Assembly: GCF_002993365.1 (NCBI RefSeq)
Contig: NZ_PVNP01000203.1
Span: 1 to 64,000 of the forward strand
Length of the DNA stretch: 64,000 nt
Reading direction: 5' to 3'
Source: Marisediminitalea alba
Lineage (GTDB): Bacteria > Pseudomonadota > Gammaproteobacteria > Enterobacterales > Alteromonadaceae
The position numbers and the translations under genes are program-made. The notes beneath the pieces are model-generated. The model searched no databases. It had not been told where the DNA came from and saw only the letters and a program-made list of their open reading frames with translations. Shown here in pieces: positions 33,934-44,529 of the stretch (position 1 is the stretch's first letter; each line of letters starts with the position of its first letter).

Positions 33934-36255
33934 ATGTCTTCTTTTAGTCAAGTTTCAGAGCGTCTGATTTTCAATAATCGACCGCTGGTTATCATTCTCT
34001 TTATTTTTGCCACGCTGGTGCTGGCATTTCAGGCATCACGTATGCAGCTCGATGCCGGCTTCGAAAAAAATATTCCGCTGAACCACGAATACATGCAAAC
34101 CTACATGGAGCACCGTAAAGACTTTGGCGGTGCTAACAATGTGCTTGTGGCAGTATGCGACAAAGACAGTGATATTTTTAATCAGTACTTCTTCGACACG
34201 CTGAAGAATGTTCACGATGAGTTGTTTTTTATTAACGGCGTGAATCGTTCACTGGTAGTTTCACTGTATTCACCTTCCACCCGGTTTACCGAAATTGTTG
34301 AGGGTGGCTTTGCCGGCGGCCCGGTGATCCCGGCTGATTTTGACTCGTCTAACCCCAGAGCGTTAGAGACAGTTGCCGCAAATATCGAAAAAGCCAAGAT
34401 TGTTGGCCGTCAGGTGTCTAATAACTACCGCTGTGCCATGGTAACAGCCCAGTTACTTGAGTTAGATCCGGAAACCGGTGAAGCGCTTAACACCCTGGCA
34501 CTAGCTGATGAGCTGGAAACCAAGCTGCGCGGGCAGTATGAAGACGACCAGGTAAGTGTACATATTATCGGTTTCGCCAAAATGATTGGCGATGTGGCGA
34601 CCGGCGCGAAATTTGTAGTGCTGTTCTTTGCCATCGCTATCGTGATTACGGCTTTCATGGTGTATTTCTTCTCGCGAAATATCATGCTCACCGTGCTGCC
34701 TATCATGTGTTCGGTTATCGCAGTGGTTTGGCAAATGGGCTTGCTTACCACGTTAGGCTTTGGTCTGGACCCCATGTCGATACTGGTGCCGTTTCTGGTC
34801 TTTGCCATTGGCGTGAGTCATGGCGTGCAGATGATTAACGCGGTAGAGAAAAACGTTGTTAAAGGTAACAATGCCAAACAGGCAGCAATGACCGCGTTCC
34901 GCGCACTGTTAATTCCCGGCGGCATAGCGCTGCTATCTGACACGGTAGGGTTCTTAACTTTACTGGTGATCGATATTGGTATTATTCGCGAACTGGCGAT
35001 TACTGCCAGCCTGGGTGTGGCGGTAATCATTCTGACCAACCTTATTCTGTTGCCAGTATTAATGAGCTTTATCCGCTTCCCGGAGCACTACCTCGACCGC
35101 TTTGCCGGTAAGGAATCGAAGTCAGAAGGTCTGTGGCAAGTACTGGATGTGTGTACCCGTAAAAATACGGCGATTACTATCGTACTGGTTACCGGTATTC
35201 TGTTTGCGCTGGGTTTTGTGCAGTCCAAGCAAATGCAGATTGGTGATATCCAGGCCGGGGCTGCGGTATTACATCAGGACTCACGTTACAATCAGGACAC
35301 GGCTCTGATCACCGACCGCTTTGAAGTGACGGTAGACTATATTTCGGTTCTGGTGGAAACCACACCGGAGGCCTGTACCAGCTACGAAACTATGCGCGCT
35401 ATCGATGACTTCCAGTGGAAGATGACCAATGTGGATGGTGTGCAGTCTGCGGTATCCCTTGCTTCGGTAGCGAAAGTGGTGAATGCCGGCTACAACGAAG
35501 GTAACCCAAAATGGCAGGTATTGCCGCGTAATCAGCAAACGTTGGTGCAGGCAATCTCCCGGGTGCCGACATCGTCTGGTTTATTAAACGGTAACTGCTC
35601 GGTCATGCCTATCATCCTGTTTATGGAAGATCATAAGGCGCAAACCATTACCCGGGTAGTTGATGCGGTGAAGGATTTCAGACAGGAATATCAGACCGGA
35701 GATACCCGCTTTAGTCTGGCGTCTGGTCCGGTAGGTGTAATGGCGGCTACCAATGAAGCGGTACAGGCAGCGCAAACGCCGATGATGATGTACGTGTTTG
35801 GTGCCGTAATTATCCTGTGTTTGCTGAGTTTCCGCTCTCTACGCGCTACTATTTCTGTAGTATTACCATTGTATGTGGTGTCGGTACTGGCACAGGCATT
35901 AATGACCTATCTGAATATCGGCCTCACTGTTTACACGTTACCGGTAATTGCACTGGGTGTGGGTATTGGTGTGGACTACGGTATCTATATCCTGTCGACC
36001 ATGAACGGTTTAATTAAACAGGGCATGTCGGTTGAAAAAGCCTACCTTGAGGCACTTAAGGAGCGGGGCAGTGCAGTACTGTTTACCGGTATTACCCTGG
36101 CGATTGGCGTGAGCACCTGGGTGTTTTCATCACTCAAGTTTCAGGTGGATATGGGTATTTTGCTGACTTTCATGTTCCTGGTAAATATGCTTGGTGCCAT
36201 AGTTGTGCTACCGGCGCTGGCCAGACTGTTATGGTTTAACCGAAGCGAAAGGTAA
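33934..36255 (+). CDS. RND/MMPL-family inner-membrane transporter
   Basis: The 773-residue protein has two halves, each with one TM helix, a large periplasmic loop and five clustered TM helices (about 220-400 and 620-765). This is the topology of MMPL/HpnN-type RND exporters, rather than the longer tripartite AcrB type. The sequence VLPIMCSVIAVVWQMGLLTTLGFGLDPMSILVPFLVFAIGVSHGVQ and the second-half GVGIGVDYGIYILS carry the proton-relay region. It probably exports a lipid or other hydrophobic molecule, using the DUF1329 and DUF1302 products as carrier and outer-membrane station. Last gene of the module. Confidence 0.9.
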   Translation: MSSFSQVSERLIFNNRPLVIILFIFATLVLAFQASRMQLDAGFEKNIPLNHEYMQTYMEHRKDFGGANNVLVAVCDKDSDIFNQYFFDTLKNVHDELFFINGVNRSLVVSLYSPSTRFTEIVEGGFAGGPVIPADFDSSNPRALETVAANIEKAKIVGRQVSNNYRCAMVTAQLLELDPETGEALNTLALADELETKLRGQYEDDQVSVHIIGFAKMIGDVATGAKFVVLFFAIAIVITAFMVYFFSRNIMLTVLPIMCSVIAVVWQMGLLTTLGFGLDPMSILVPFLVFAIGVSHGVQMINAVEKNVVKGNNAKQAAMTAFRALLIPGGIALLSDTVGFLTLLVIDIGIIRELAITASLGVAVIILTNLILLPVLMSFIRFPEHYLDRFAGKESKSEGLWQVLDVCTRKNTAITIVLVTGILFALGFVQSKQMQIGDIQAGAAVLHQDSRYNQDTALITDRFEVTVDYISVLVETTPEACTSYETMRAIDDFQWKMTNVDGVQSAVSLASVAKVVNAGYNEGNPKWQVLPRNQQTLVQAISRVPTSSGLLNGNCSVMPIILFMEDHKAQTITRVVDAVKDFRQEYQTGDTRFSLASGPVGVMAATNEAVQAAQTPMMMYVFGAVIILCLLSFRSLRATISVVLPLYVVSVLAQALMTYLNIGLTVYTLPVIALGVGIGVDYGIYILSTMNGLIKQGMSVEKAYLEALKERGSAVLFTGITLAIGVSTWVFSSLKFQVDMGILLTFMFLVNMLGAIVVLPALARLLWFNRSER

Positions 36256-36278
36256 ATTTTTTCGCATAAGTAACCAAT

Positions 36279-36305
36279 AAAGGAGCCGCTCAGGCTCCTT
36301 TTTAT
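36279..36305 (+). terminator. rho-independent terminator after the RND gene
   Basis: AGGAGCC/GGCTCCT with loop GCTCA is followed by TTTTATTT. It is a clear end for the DUF1302-DUF1329-YCF48-RND module. Confidence 0.9.
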
Positions 36306-36435
36306 TTGCATAATCTGAATAGTTACCCAAAATGTAAATATGATGTAAAAACAGGGCTTTTAATTCCGTCATATTTTCGAGAAAATATGTAGGTACAATC
36401 TATACTTAACTACAAATCATCATTAGGTAGAGCAC

Positions 36436-39400
36436 ATGACAGCTAACTCTCAGCGCTACTCAGTTTTGCTTGAGAATGTTTTTTCACTTATCGACAAAAA
36501 AGTAGATGCCAAAAGCCGTGAGCATATTCACACCTTTGGACGGCATTTTTTTAAAAATATCTCTCTGGACGACCTTGAGAATCGTAACGACAGCGATCTA
36601 TACGGTGCCACACTCAGCCTGTGGAATACCTTCTCCCATTTCGATGCCAGCTCACCCCACGTACGCGTATTCAACCCGGAAATAGAAAAGCACGGCTGGA
36701 AGTCGAGCCATACCATTGTTGAGCTGATCATCCGAGACGTCCCCTTTTTAGTCGACTCAGTGCGTATGGCACTAAATCGTCTGGGCATTACCGCTCATTT
36801 GCTGATCCACAGCCCAATGAATATTGAGCGCGATGATAGCAACAAACTGGTAAATTTTCTCGATGCCAATCAAACCAGCAACTTAAGACAAACCGTGGTG
36901 TTTATCGAGGTTGATCGTCAAACCAGTAAAGCTGATCTGGAACAATTGGCCTCAGAGCTGCATTCCACCATCGACGAAGTGTCACTGGCGGTAGCCGACT
37001 GGCAGCCGATGCTGGATAAGCTTAAAGCCATTACCGGTAAGGTTAGTAAAGCCAAAACATTACCGGTGGATAAATCCCATAAAGATACCGTGCTGCGTTT
37101 TCTGGACTGGCTAAGCGATCACAATTTTACGCTGATGGGATATCGCTACTATTCGGTCAGTGCCATTGAGGGCGATCACCAGTGGACACCGGATAATGAC
37201 AGCAGCCTGGGCCTGATGAAAAACTCCATCAGCGATAAACCGCGGTTATTATCTAACCTGCCGGCAACCGCGCGGGACGAGGCGTTAAGTCAGCACCTGT
37301 TATTACTGACTAAAACCAACAGCCGTTCACGGGTTCACCGTCCTGCGTATATGGATTATGTTGGCATTAAAGAGTTTAACAGTAATGGCCAGGTCACCGG
37401 CGAGCACCGCTTCCTGGGCTTATACTCTGCCAGTTTTTATAACAGCAGTACCAAGGATATTCCGTTATTGTCGGATAAAATTCGGCGGATTTGCGAGTTA
37501 TCGCAGTTCGATCCGGACACCCATGCCTTTAAAGCGTTTAACAACATTGTAGAAACCTACCCCCGGGATGAGCTGTTGCAAACGCCGGAAGAGGAAATGG
37601 CCGAAATTATCCGCGGCATTTTCCAGATGCAGGAGCGTGGTATTACCCGCTTATTCGTGCGCAAAGACACCTTTGGCCGCTTTTTCTCCTGCATGGTGTA
37701 TGTGCCAAGAGAGCGCTATAACACCCAGTTACGTAAGGAAACCCAGGCATTATTGAAGCGTTCGCTGAATGCCAGTGGGGAAGTGGAATTTACTACCTTT
37801 TTCTCAGAGTCTGTGTATGCCCGGACTCACTACATCGCCAGGGTAGAAGACAACAATGCGGAATTAGACGTGAAGGATATCGAGCAGAATATTATTGAGT
37901 TAACCAAAACCTGGAATGACCGCCTGTCGTCTGCATTATCTTCGGCCTATGGTGAAGCAAAAGCGAAAATGTTGGAGCGTAATTACCTCAATGCCTTTTC
38001 GCCTTCTTACACCGAGCAAAACCTGCCCAGTGCAGCCTTAGTCGATATCGAAAAGCTGGAACAACTGACACCCGAAGAAAACCTCGGGATGTTGTTTTAT
38101 CGGCCACAGGAAGAGCAATCCGACAGCCAGATAGTGAAGCTAAAGCTGTTCCACTTGTTTGAACCGATTCATTTATCTGATGTGCTCCCGATCCTGGAAA
38201 ACTTTGGTTTACGGGTTATCGACGAAAGCCCCTATAAGATCCAGTGCGCTGATGACACGCTCAAGTGGGTTATGGACTTTACTATGCTGCACAAGAGCGG
38301 CCACGATTTGGATATGGTTAAAGCCCAGCAGTTATTCCAGGATGCCTTTGCCAAGGTGTGGTACAACGATCTGGAAGACGACGGCTTTAACCGTCTGGTA
38401 CTGAGTGCAGAGCTGACTGGCCGTAACGTGACCATTCTGCGTGCGTTTGCTAAGTATATGCGCCAGACCGGTAGCAGTTTCAGCCGTGATTATATTGCTA
38501 ATACACTGTCGAATTATCCGCACATCGCCGAAATGCTGATCAGCTATTTTGAGCTGATCTTTAATCCGGGCCGTAAGCCGAGTAAGAAGCGTCAGCAAAC
38601 GCTGCAGGATAAAATTACCGAAGCGCTGGACCAGGTGAGTAACCTGGATGACGACCGTATCATTCGTCGTTATCTGGATATGATCAACGCCACACTGCGG
38701 ACCAATTTCTATCAACCGGCAGAAGACGGCAGCGACAAGCCTTATGTGTCGTTTAAATTGCTGCCTGAGCTGATCCCGGAAATGCCATTGCCGCTGCCGA
38801 AGTATGAAATCTTTGTGTATAGCCCGAAAATTGAAGGTGTGCATTTACGCGGCGGCCGCGTAGCTCGTGGTGGCTTACGTTGGTCTGACCGTCAGGAAGA
38901 CTTTCGTACCGAAATTCTCGGCCTGGTAAAAGCGCAGCAGGTTAAAAATACCGTGATTGTGCCAGTAGGCGCTAAAGGCGGTTTTGTGTGTAAGCAACTG
39001 CCTGTGGGTGCCAGCCGTCAGGAAATTTTCGAAGAAGGCAAAGCCTGCTACCGTACGTTTATCCGCAGCTTGCTGGACATTACCGATAACATTGTCGACG
39101 GTGAGATTGTCCCGCCGAAAAATGTGGTGCGACTGGACGAAGACGATCCTTACCTGGTAGTTGCCGCCGATAAAGGCACAGCGACTTTCTCGGATATTGC
39201 TAACGGCATCTCGGAAGAATACAACTTCTGGCTGGGCGACGCCTTTGCCTCAGGCGGCAGTATTGGCTATGACCATAAGAAGATGGGCATTACTGCCCGC
39301 GGTGCCTGGGAGTCGGTTAAACGTCACTTCCGCGAAATTGGTATCGATTGTCAGACCACTGACTTCACTTGTGTTGGCGTAGGCGACATGGGCGGTGACG

Positions 39401-41271
39401 TATTTGGAAATGGTATGTTGCTGTCTGAGCATACGCGCCTGATTGTTGCCTTTAACCACCTGCATATTTTCTTTGATCCGGATCCGGACGCGGCGAAAAG
39501 TTATAAAGAGCGTCAGCGGTTATTCGAAAACCCCAGCCTGACCTGGGATGACTACGATAAATCGCTGATCTCCAAGGGCGGCGGTGTGTTTAGCCGAGCG
39601 GCTAAATCGATTACCTTAACGCCACAAATGAAAACCTGGCTGGGTACCCGTCAGAACTTGATGACACCTACGGAGCTTATCCATAACTGCCTTAAAATGC
39701 CGGTCGATCTTATTTGGAACGGCGGTATCGGCACCTATGTGAAAAGCAAAAAGGAAAGCCACAGCGATGTGGGCGACAGAGCCAACGACGCGTTGCGGGT
39801 GAATGGGTGCGACATTCAAGCCAAAATTATCGGTGAAGGCGGTAACCTGGGAGCTACCCAACTAGGGCGGATGGAATTCGCAGCGAATGGTGGCCGGGTG
39901 AACACCGATTTTATCGATAACGTCGGTGGGGTTGATTGCTCGGATAATGAAGTCAATATCAAAATTCTGCTGAATGCATTAGTAAGCAATGGTGATCTGA
40001 CCGTTAAGCAAAGAAATAACCTGTTGTATGAAATGACCGATGATGTAGCTAAAATAGTGCTACAGGATTGTTACCGTCAGACCCAAACTATCTCGGTCAC
40101 CGAGATGACCGGCGTTTCCTCGCTTAAAGAGCAGTTACGCTTTATCCATGGCCTTGAGCGCGATGGCGCGTTAAATCGCGAACTGGAGTTTATCCCTAAC
40201 GATGATGAAATCTCCGACCGCGCGGTACAGAATCGCGGCCTGACCCGACCAGAGCTGAGTGTGGTTACCGCTTACGGTAAAATGGTGTTAAAAGACCAGC
40301 TGAATATCCCGGCCCTTACCGACAATCCGTATCACGGTAAGTTGCTGATCAGTGCCTTTCCGCCGGTATTGCGCGAGCGCTTTGCTGAGCAAATGCAGCA
40401 GCATCCGCTGCGGGCAGAGATTATTGCCACCAAGTTAACTAACAATATGGTTAACGATATGGGCGCGAACTTTGTCTATCGCATGCAGGAAGAAACCGGC
40501 GCAGATATTGTGGAAATCACCAATGCTTACAGTATCGTTAAGGGGGTCTTCAGTATCGGCCAGTTGTGGAAGGACATTGAAAGCCTCGACAATAAAGTGG
40601 ATGCCAAGGTACAACTGTCTATGCTGGAATCGGCGCGCCGTTTAATGCGTCGCGGCACTCGCTGGTATATTCGCCACGGTGATAACTGCAATGATATTCA
40701 GCAGTGCATCGAGAAGTATCAGCCTGCGGTAAATGACCTGTGTGAGAACCTGTCGAACTATCTGGTAGAACAGGAAATCAGCCAGCTCGAGAAAGCCACT
40801 CAAAACTGGATGGAAAAAGGCGTTCCGAAGGACATCGCGGCCCGGGTTGCAGCCTTCAGTAATCTGTTCAGTGCGCTGGATCTCACTCAGGTAGTGGAGC
40901 AGGGCTCGCACAGCATCGATGTAGTCGGGCGGTTGTATTATCAGTTAGGCTCAACCCTTGAACTGCACTGGTTCCTTGAGCAAATTAATAATCAACCGGT
41001 GGGTAATCACTGGCAGGCACTCGCCCGGGCATCATATCGTGAAGAGCTCGACTGGCAGCAGCGCTCGATTGTGGCCACTTTACTGGCCGGCAACGGTAAA
41101 TCGAAAGATGCGGATGCGATTTTAGACAACTGGATGCAAAATAATGAAGCTTTGCTAAAACGTTGGTATCATATGATGAGTGAGTTTAAAACCAGCTCGA
41201 GCCACGATTTTGCGAAGTTTTCTGTTGCTCTGCGTGAATTGATGCTTTTAAGCATGAAGTCTAACCAGTAA
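36436..41271 (+). CDS. gdhB: NAD-specific glutamate dehydrogenase, large 180-kDa class
   Basis: This enzyme oxidatively deaminates glutamate to 2-oxoglutarate with NAD+. The 1611-residue length and layout match the L-GDH class: ACT-like N-terminal domains (about 1-500), a helical part, then a catalytic core (about 790-1250) and a helical C-terminal domain. Core motifs include RGGRVARGGLRWSDRQEDFRTE (about 812-833), VPVGAKGGFVCKQLP and GVGDMGGDVFGNGML. It is transcribed alone from an AT-rich upstream region. The DUF1302 module lies between it and pepN-DUF2835. Confidence 0.96.
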   Translation: MTANSQRYSVLLENVFSLIDKKVDAKSREHIHTFGRHFFKNISLDDLENRNDSDLYGATLSLWNTFSHFDASSPHVRVFNPEIEKHGWKSSHTIVELIIRDVPFLVDSVRMALNRLGITAHLLIHSPMNIERDDSNKLVNFLDANQTSNLRQTVVFIEVDRQTSKADLEQLASELHSTIDEVSLAVADWQPMLDKLKAITGKVSKAKTLPVDKSHKDTVLRFLDWLSDHNFTLMGYRYYSVSAIEGDHQWTPDNDSSLGLMKNSISDKPRLLSNLPATARDEALSQHLLLLTKTNSRSRVHRPAYMDYVGIKEFNSNGQVTGEHRFLGLYSASFYNSSTKDIPLLSDKIRRICELSQFDPDTHAFKAFNNIVETYPRDELLQTPEEEMAEIIRGIFQMQERGITRLFVRKDTFGRFFSCMVYVPRERYNTQLRKETQALLKRSLNASGEVEFTTFFSESVYARTHYIARVEDNNAELDVKDIEQNIIELTKTWNDRLSSALSSAYGEAKAKMLERNYLNAFSPSYTEQNLPSAALVDIEKLEQLTPEENLGMLFYRPQEEQSDSQIVKLKLFHLFEPIHLSDVLPILENFGLRVIDESPYKIQCADDTLKWVMDFTMLHKSGHDLDMVKAQQLFQDAFAKVWYNDLEDDGFNRLVLSAELTGRNVTILRAFAKYMRQTGSSFSRDYIANTLSNYPHIAEMLISYFELIFNPGRKPSKKRQQTLQDKITEALDQVSNLDDDRIIRRYLDMINATLRTNFYQPAEDGSDKPYVSFKLLPELIPEMPLPLPKYEIFVYSPKIEGVHLRGGRVARGGLRWSDRQEDFRTEILGLVKAQQVKNTVIVPVGAKGGFVCKQLPVGASRQEIFEEGKACYRTFIRSLLDITDNIVDGEIVPPKNVVRLDEDDPYLVVAADKGTATFSDIANGISEEYNFWLGDAFASGGSIGYDHKKMGITARGAWESVKRHFREIGIDCQTTDFTCVGVGDMGGDVFGNGMLLSEHTRLIVAFNHLHIFFDPDPDAAKSYKERQRLFENPSLTWDDYDKSLISKGGGVFSRAAKSITLTPQMKTWLGTRQNLMTPTELIHNCLKMPVDLIWNGGIGTYVKSKKESHSDVGDRANDALRVNGCDIQAKIIGEGGNLGATQLGRMEFAANGGRVNTDFIDNVGGVDCSDNEVNIKILLNALVSNGDLTVKQRNNLLYEMTDDVAKIVLQDCYRQTQTISVTEMTGVSSLKEQLRFIHGLERDGALNRELEFIPNDDEISDRAVQNRGLTRPELSVVTAYGKMVLKDQLNIPALTDNPYHGKLLISAFPPVLRERFAEQMQQHPLRAEIIATKLTNNMVNDMGANFVYRMQEETGADIVEITNAYSIVKGVFSIGQLWKDIESLDNKVDAKVQLSMLESARRLMRRGTRWYIRHGDNCNDIQQCIEKYQPAVNDLCENLSNYLVEQEISQLEKATQNWMEKGVPKDIAARVAAFSNLFSALDLTQVVEQGSHSIDVVGRLYYQLGSTLELHWFLEQINNQPVGNHWQALARASYREELDWQQRSIVATLLAGNGKSKDADAILDNWMQNNEALLKRWYHMMSEFKTSSSHDFAKFSVALRELMLLSMKSNQ

Positions 41272-41344
41272 ACTACGCAACCATGGGTTGATACCTGCTT
41301 TTCGCTGGCGTTTGTCAGCGTAAGGTTGCATACAATATCTTCAC

Positions 41345-41380
41345 AGCCCCGACCGGTATAATTAGCCGCCGGGGCTTTAA
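41345..41380 (+). terminator. hairpin between gdhB and pyrD
   Basis: AGCCCCG (41345-41351) pairs with CGGGGCT (41370-41376), with further G/C pairing inside the loop, followed by TTAATTT. It ends just before the first possible pyrD ATG, so it probably terminates gdhB and may also influence pyrD translation. Confidence 0.6.
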
Positions 41381-41401
41381 TTTATGGCGCTATTACACTT
41401 C

Positions 41402-42409
41402 ATGTACGAACTTATCCAAAAAGCTTTGCTTAACTGCGAACCCGAAAAGAGCCACGATTTCAGTATTAAATGGTTACACCGCACCCAGCGCACACCGCTG
41501 TCGGCACTGTACCGGGTAAACACTCCGGATAAGCCGGTGACGGTTGCAGGTGTTACCTTCAGAAATCCGGTAGGGCTTGCTGCCGGCCTGGATAAAAACG
41601 GTGAGTGCATTGATGCGTTTGCCGCCATGGGCTTTGGCTTTATAGAGGTTGGGACAGTCACACCTCGTCCGCAGCCGGGTAACCCCAAGCCGCGCTTGTT
41701 CCGTTTACCGGAAAAAAACGCCATCATTAATCGCATGGGGTTTAACAATAAAGGCGTAGATTATCTGGTTGACCAGGTAAAGGCCAGTCGATATGACGGC
41801 GCGCTGGGCATTAACATTGGCAAGAACAAAGACACCGAAGAAGCTAACGCGCTGGACGATTACTTAAAATGCCTCAACAAAGTGTATGAACATGCCAGTT
41901 ATGTAACCATCAATATTTCCTCGCCAAACACGCCGGGTCTACGAAACCTGCAGTATGGCGAAGCACTGGAGGCGCTGCTGGGTGGTCTGAAAGAAGCCCA
42001 GGGCGCACTGGCTCAGGTGCACGGTAAGTATGTACCGCTGTTTATTAAAATTGCGCCGGATTTAAGCCCTGAAGAAGTGAATGGCATTGCCGAGTCGCTG
42101 ATAAAATCAGAAATGGACGGCGTGATTGCCACCAATACAACGCTGGATCGCGAATCAGTGAAAGGCCTCGAGCATGCCAATGAAGCAGGTGGTTTAAGCG
42201 GTGAGGTGCTGGTGAATCAAAGCCAGCTGATCACCGAACAATTACACACAGCACTTAACGGTACAATGCCCATTATCGGGGTCGGCGGTATCCATGACGT
42301 CGCCAGTGCTAAAGCCCGAATGGCGGCCGGTGCCGAGCTTATTCAGGTATATTCTTCTTTTATTTATCAGGGACCAGCGTTAATTAAACAACTGGTTGAA
42401 GGCCTTTAA
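41402..42409 (+). CDS. pyrD: dihydroorotate dehydrogenase (quinone), class 2
   Basis: PyrD oxidises dihydroorotate to orotate on the inner face of the membrane, passing electrons to quinone. It is the fourth step of pyrimidine synthesis. From ATG 41402 the protein is 335 residues and starts MYELIQKALLNCEPEKSHDF, like E. coli [21 protein letters not shown]. An in-frame ATG at 41384 would add six residues. Motifs are NPVGLAAGLDKNGECIDAF, GFIEVGTVTPRPQPGNPKPR, the active-site INISSPNTPGLRNLQ and VGGIHD near the end. Neither start has a good ribosome binding site. The stop overlaps rlmKL by one base. Confidence 0.95.
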   Translation: MYELIQKALLNCEPEKSHDFSIKWLHRTQRTPLSALYRVNTPDKPVTVAGVTFRNPVGLAAGLDKNGECIDAFAAMGFGFIEVGTVTPRPQPGNPKPRLFRLPEKNAIINRMGFNNKGVDYLVDQVKASRYDGALGINIGKNKDTEEANALDDYLKCLNKVYEHASYVTINISSPNTPGLRNLQYGEALEALLGGLKEAQGALAQVHGKYVPLFIKIAPDLSPEEVNGIAESLIKSEMDGVIATNTTLDRESVKGLEHANEAGGLSGEVLVNQSQLITEQLHTALNGTMPIIGVGGIHDVASAKARMAAGAELIQVYSSFIYQGPALIKQLVEGL

Positions 42410-44529
42410 TGTCTGTTTCACAAACTCAGCCCGGATTTTTAGTTACCACCAGTCGCGGTCTCGACGAGCTGCTCAAACAGGAGCTAAGCGAGCTTTGCCC
42501 TGATGCAGAGCTGGCCATAGCCCGTGGTGGCGTCAGGGTAAAAGGCAACTTACAGGCGGCCTATAAGGTATGTTTGTGGTCGCGCCTGGCTAACCGGGTT
42601 ATCTGGATCTTAAACGAAGGTAACGCAGGCACGGCTGAAGCGCTATACGATAGCGCCCGCGACGTCGACTGGTCGCTGCATTTTGCCGTGAATAATACAT
42701 TTTCAGTACAGTTTAATGGCAGCAGTAAAGCCTTTAATAATACTCAGTTCGGTGCCTTAAAAATCAAAGATGCGATTGTTGATCACTTCTATGAAGAAGA
42801 CGGTTCGCGCCCTAACGTAGATCGCGACGTTCCGGATATCGTCATCAGCGGCCGTTTGCACCGCGATAAAGTACTCATTGGTATTGAGCTTTCTGGTGGC
42901 AGCCTGCACCAGCGCGCCTACCGTCAGGATACCGGCCTTGCCCCCTTAAAAGAGCATGTGGCGGCAGCCATGCTGATGCGTAGTGGCTGGGTTGCCAATA
43001 TGGAGAAGCCGTTACTGGATCCCATGTGTGGTTCCGGTACGCTGGTCATCGAAGCTGCGCTCATGGCAAGGAATAAAGCCCCGGGTCTTGGCCGGACTCG
43101 CTGGGGGTTCAGCAAATGGCTGGGTCACCGGGAAGGTGACTGGCAGGCATTAATTGAAGACGCTAAGTCTGCCCAAATTCAGCCCGACGTTACGTTATTT
43201 GCCAGCGATATCGACCGTAAATTAATCGCCATTGCCAAACAGAATGCCAATGAGGCAGGGGTGTTTGAACTCATCGAGTTCAACGTGATTGATGCGACCA
43301 AATTTACCCCGCCTGCAGCCATAACTGAACCGGGCTATCTGGTGTCTAACCCGCCATATGGCGAGCGTTTAGGTGAGCTCACCGAACTTATTCCTTTGTT
43401 TGCTCAGTGGGGCGAGCAGTTAAAGCAACACTGGCAGGGCTGGCAGGTGTCGTTGTTAAGCAGTAACCGGGAATTATTACGGCTGTTAAAGCTGCGCGGG
43501 AATAAAGAATACAGCCTGATGAACGGCAAACTCGAGTGTAAACTGGTTAATTATCAGCTCGACGCCAACAACTGCCAACAGTTTGGTGACAGTCAGGATA
43601 ACGATTTTGCCAACCGGCTGAAAAAGAATCTTAAAAAGCTTAAGCCCTGGCTCAAAAAACAGGATACCAACTGCTACCGTATTTATGACGCCGACTTGCC
43701 CGAATATAACGTAGCCATTGATGTATACGATGATTGCCTGGTAGTGCAGGAATACGCACCGCCTAAAACCATTGATGCCGAGAAAGCCCGTCGCCGTCTG
43801 CAGGAAGTACTGCTGTATTTACCGGCAGTCACAGGCGTACCGGCTAAGCAAATCATGCTCAAAGTGCGTGAGCAGAAAAAAGGCAAACAACAGTACGAAA
43901 AGGTGAATACCACCGGTAACCGTAAAGTGGTGTGGGAAAACGGCGCCAAACTCTACGTTAACCTCACCGATTACCTGGATACCGGTTTGTTTTTGGATCA
44001 TCGTATTACCCGTCAGAAAGTCCGACAGATGGCCAATGGTAAAGACGTTCTAAACCTGTTTTCTTATACCGGCAGTGTGTCGGTTGCGGCGGCGCTTGGT
44101 GGTGCCCGCTCGGTAACAACAGTCGATATGTCCAACACCTACATCAACTGGGCGAAAGACAATTTTAAACTCAATCAACTCAACGGGGCGTACCACTTTG
44201 TACAATCCGATTGTTTGCAGTGGTTAGTCGGTCACAATGGTAAGTACGACCTGATTTTTGTTGATCCGCCGTCATTCTCCAACTCCAAGCGAATGGATAC
44301 TACCTGGGACGTTCAGCGAGATCACGTGATGTTATTAACTCAGGTTCGACGCTGTCTGAATCCGGGCGGCATGATTGTGTTTTCTAACAATAAACGTGGG
44401 TTTAAGCTGGACAACGAGGCCATGGCAGAGCTGGGCTTAGCGGTTGATAATATCTCGGCACAAACCATTCCGCAGGATTTTGCCCGCCACAGCAACATTC
44501 ACCAGTGCTATGTGTTGACCTTATCATGA
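42409..44529 (+). CDS. rlmKL: bifunctional 23S rRNA methyltransferase RlmKL (m2G2445 and m7G2069)
   Basis: One protein carries two methyltransferases. The N-terminal half (THUMP domain plus RlmL, with NPPYGERLG at Asn314) makes N2-methyl-G2445. The C-terminal half (RlmK, with DPPSFSNSKRM at Asp619) makes N7-methyl-G2069 of 23S rRNA. The 706-residue length is normal. The SAM site of RlmL shows DPMCGSGTLVIEAAL (about 204-218), and that of RlmK shows VLNLFSYTGSVSVAAALGGA. The start overlaps the pyrD stop, and the stop overlaps the glutaredoxin start. Confidence 0.96.
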   Translation: MSVSQTQPGFLVTTSRGLDELLKQELSELCPDAELAIARGGVRVKGNLQAAYKVCLWSRLANRVIWILNEGNAGTAEALYDSARDVDWSLHFAVNNTFSVQFNGSSKAFNNTQFGALKIKDAIVDHFYEEDGSRPNVDRDVPDIVISGRLHRDKVLIGIELSGGSLHQRAYRQDTGLAPLKEHVAAAMLMRSGWVANMEKPLLDPMCGSGTLVIEAALMARNKAPGLGRTRWGFSKWLGHREGDWQALIEDAKSAQIQPDVTLFASDIDRKLIAIAKQNANEAGVFELIEFNVIDATKFTPPAAITEPGYLVSNPPYGERLGELTELIPLFAQWGEQLKQHWQGWQVSLLSSNRELLRLLKLRGNKEYSLMNGKLECKLVNYQLDANNCQQFGDSQDNDFANRLKKNLKKLKPWLKKQDTNCYRIYDADLPEYNVAIDVYDDCLVVQEYAPPKTIDAEKARRRLQEVLLYLPAVTGVPAKQIMLKVREQKKGKQQYEKVNTTGNRKVVWENGAKLYVNLTDYLDTGLFLDHRITRQKVRQMANGKDVLNLFSYTGSVSVAAALGGARSVTTVDMSNTYINWAKDNFKLNQLNGAYHFVQSDCLQWLVGHNGKYDLIFVDPPSFSNSKRMDTTWDVQRDHVMLLTQVRRCLNPGGMIVFSNNKRGFKLDNEAMAELGLAVDNISAQTIPQDFARHSNIHQCYVLTLS

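Noticed and set aside
38332..38844. Minus-strand 170-codon ORF inside gdhB
   Set aside because: It lies entirely within the conserved glutamate dehydrogenase and has no recognisable domain.
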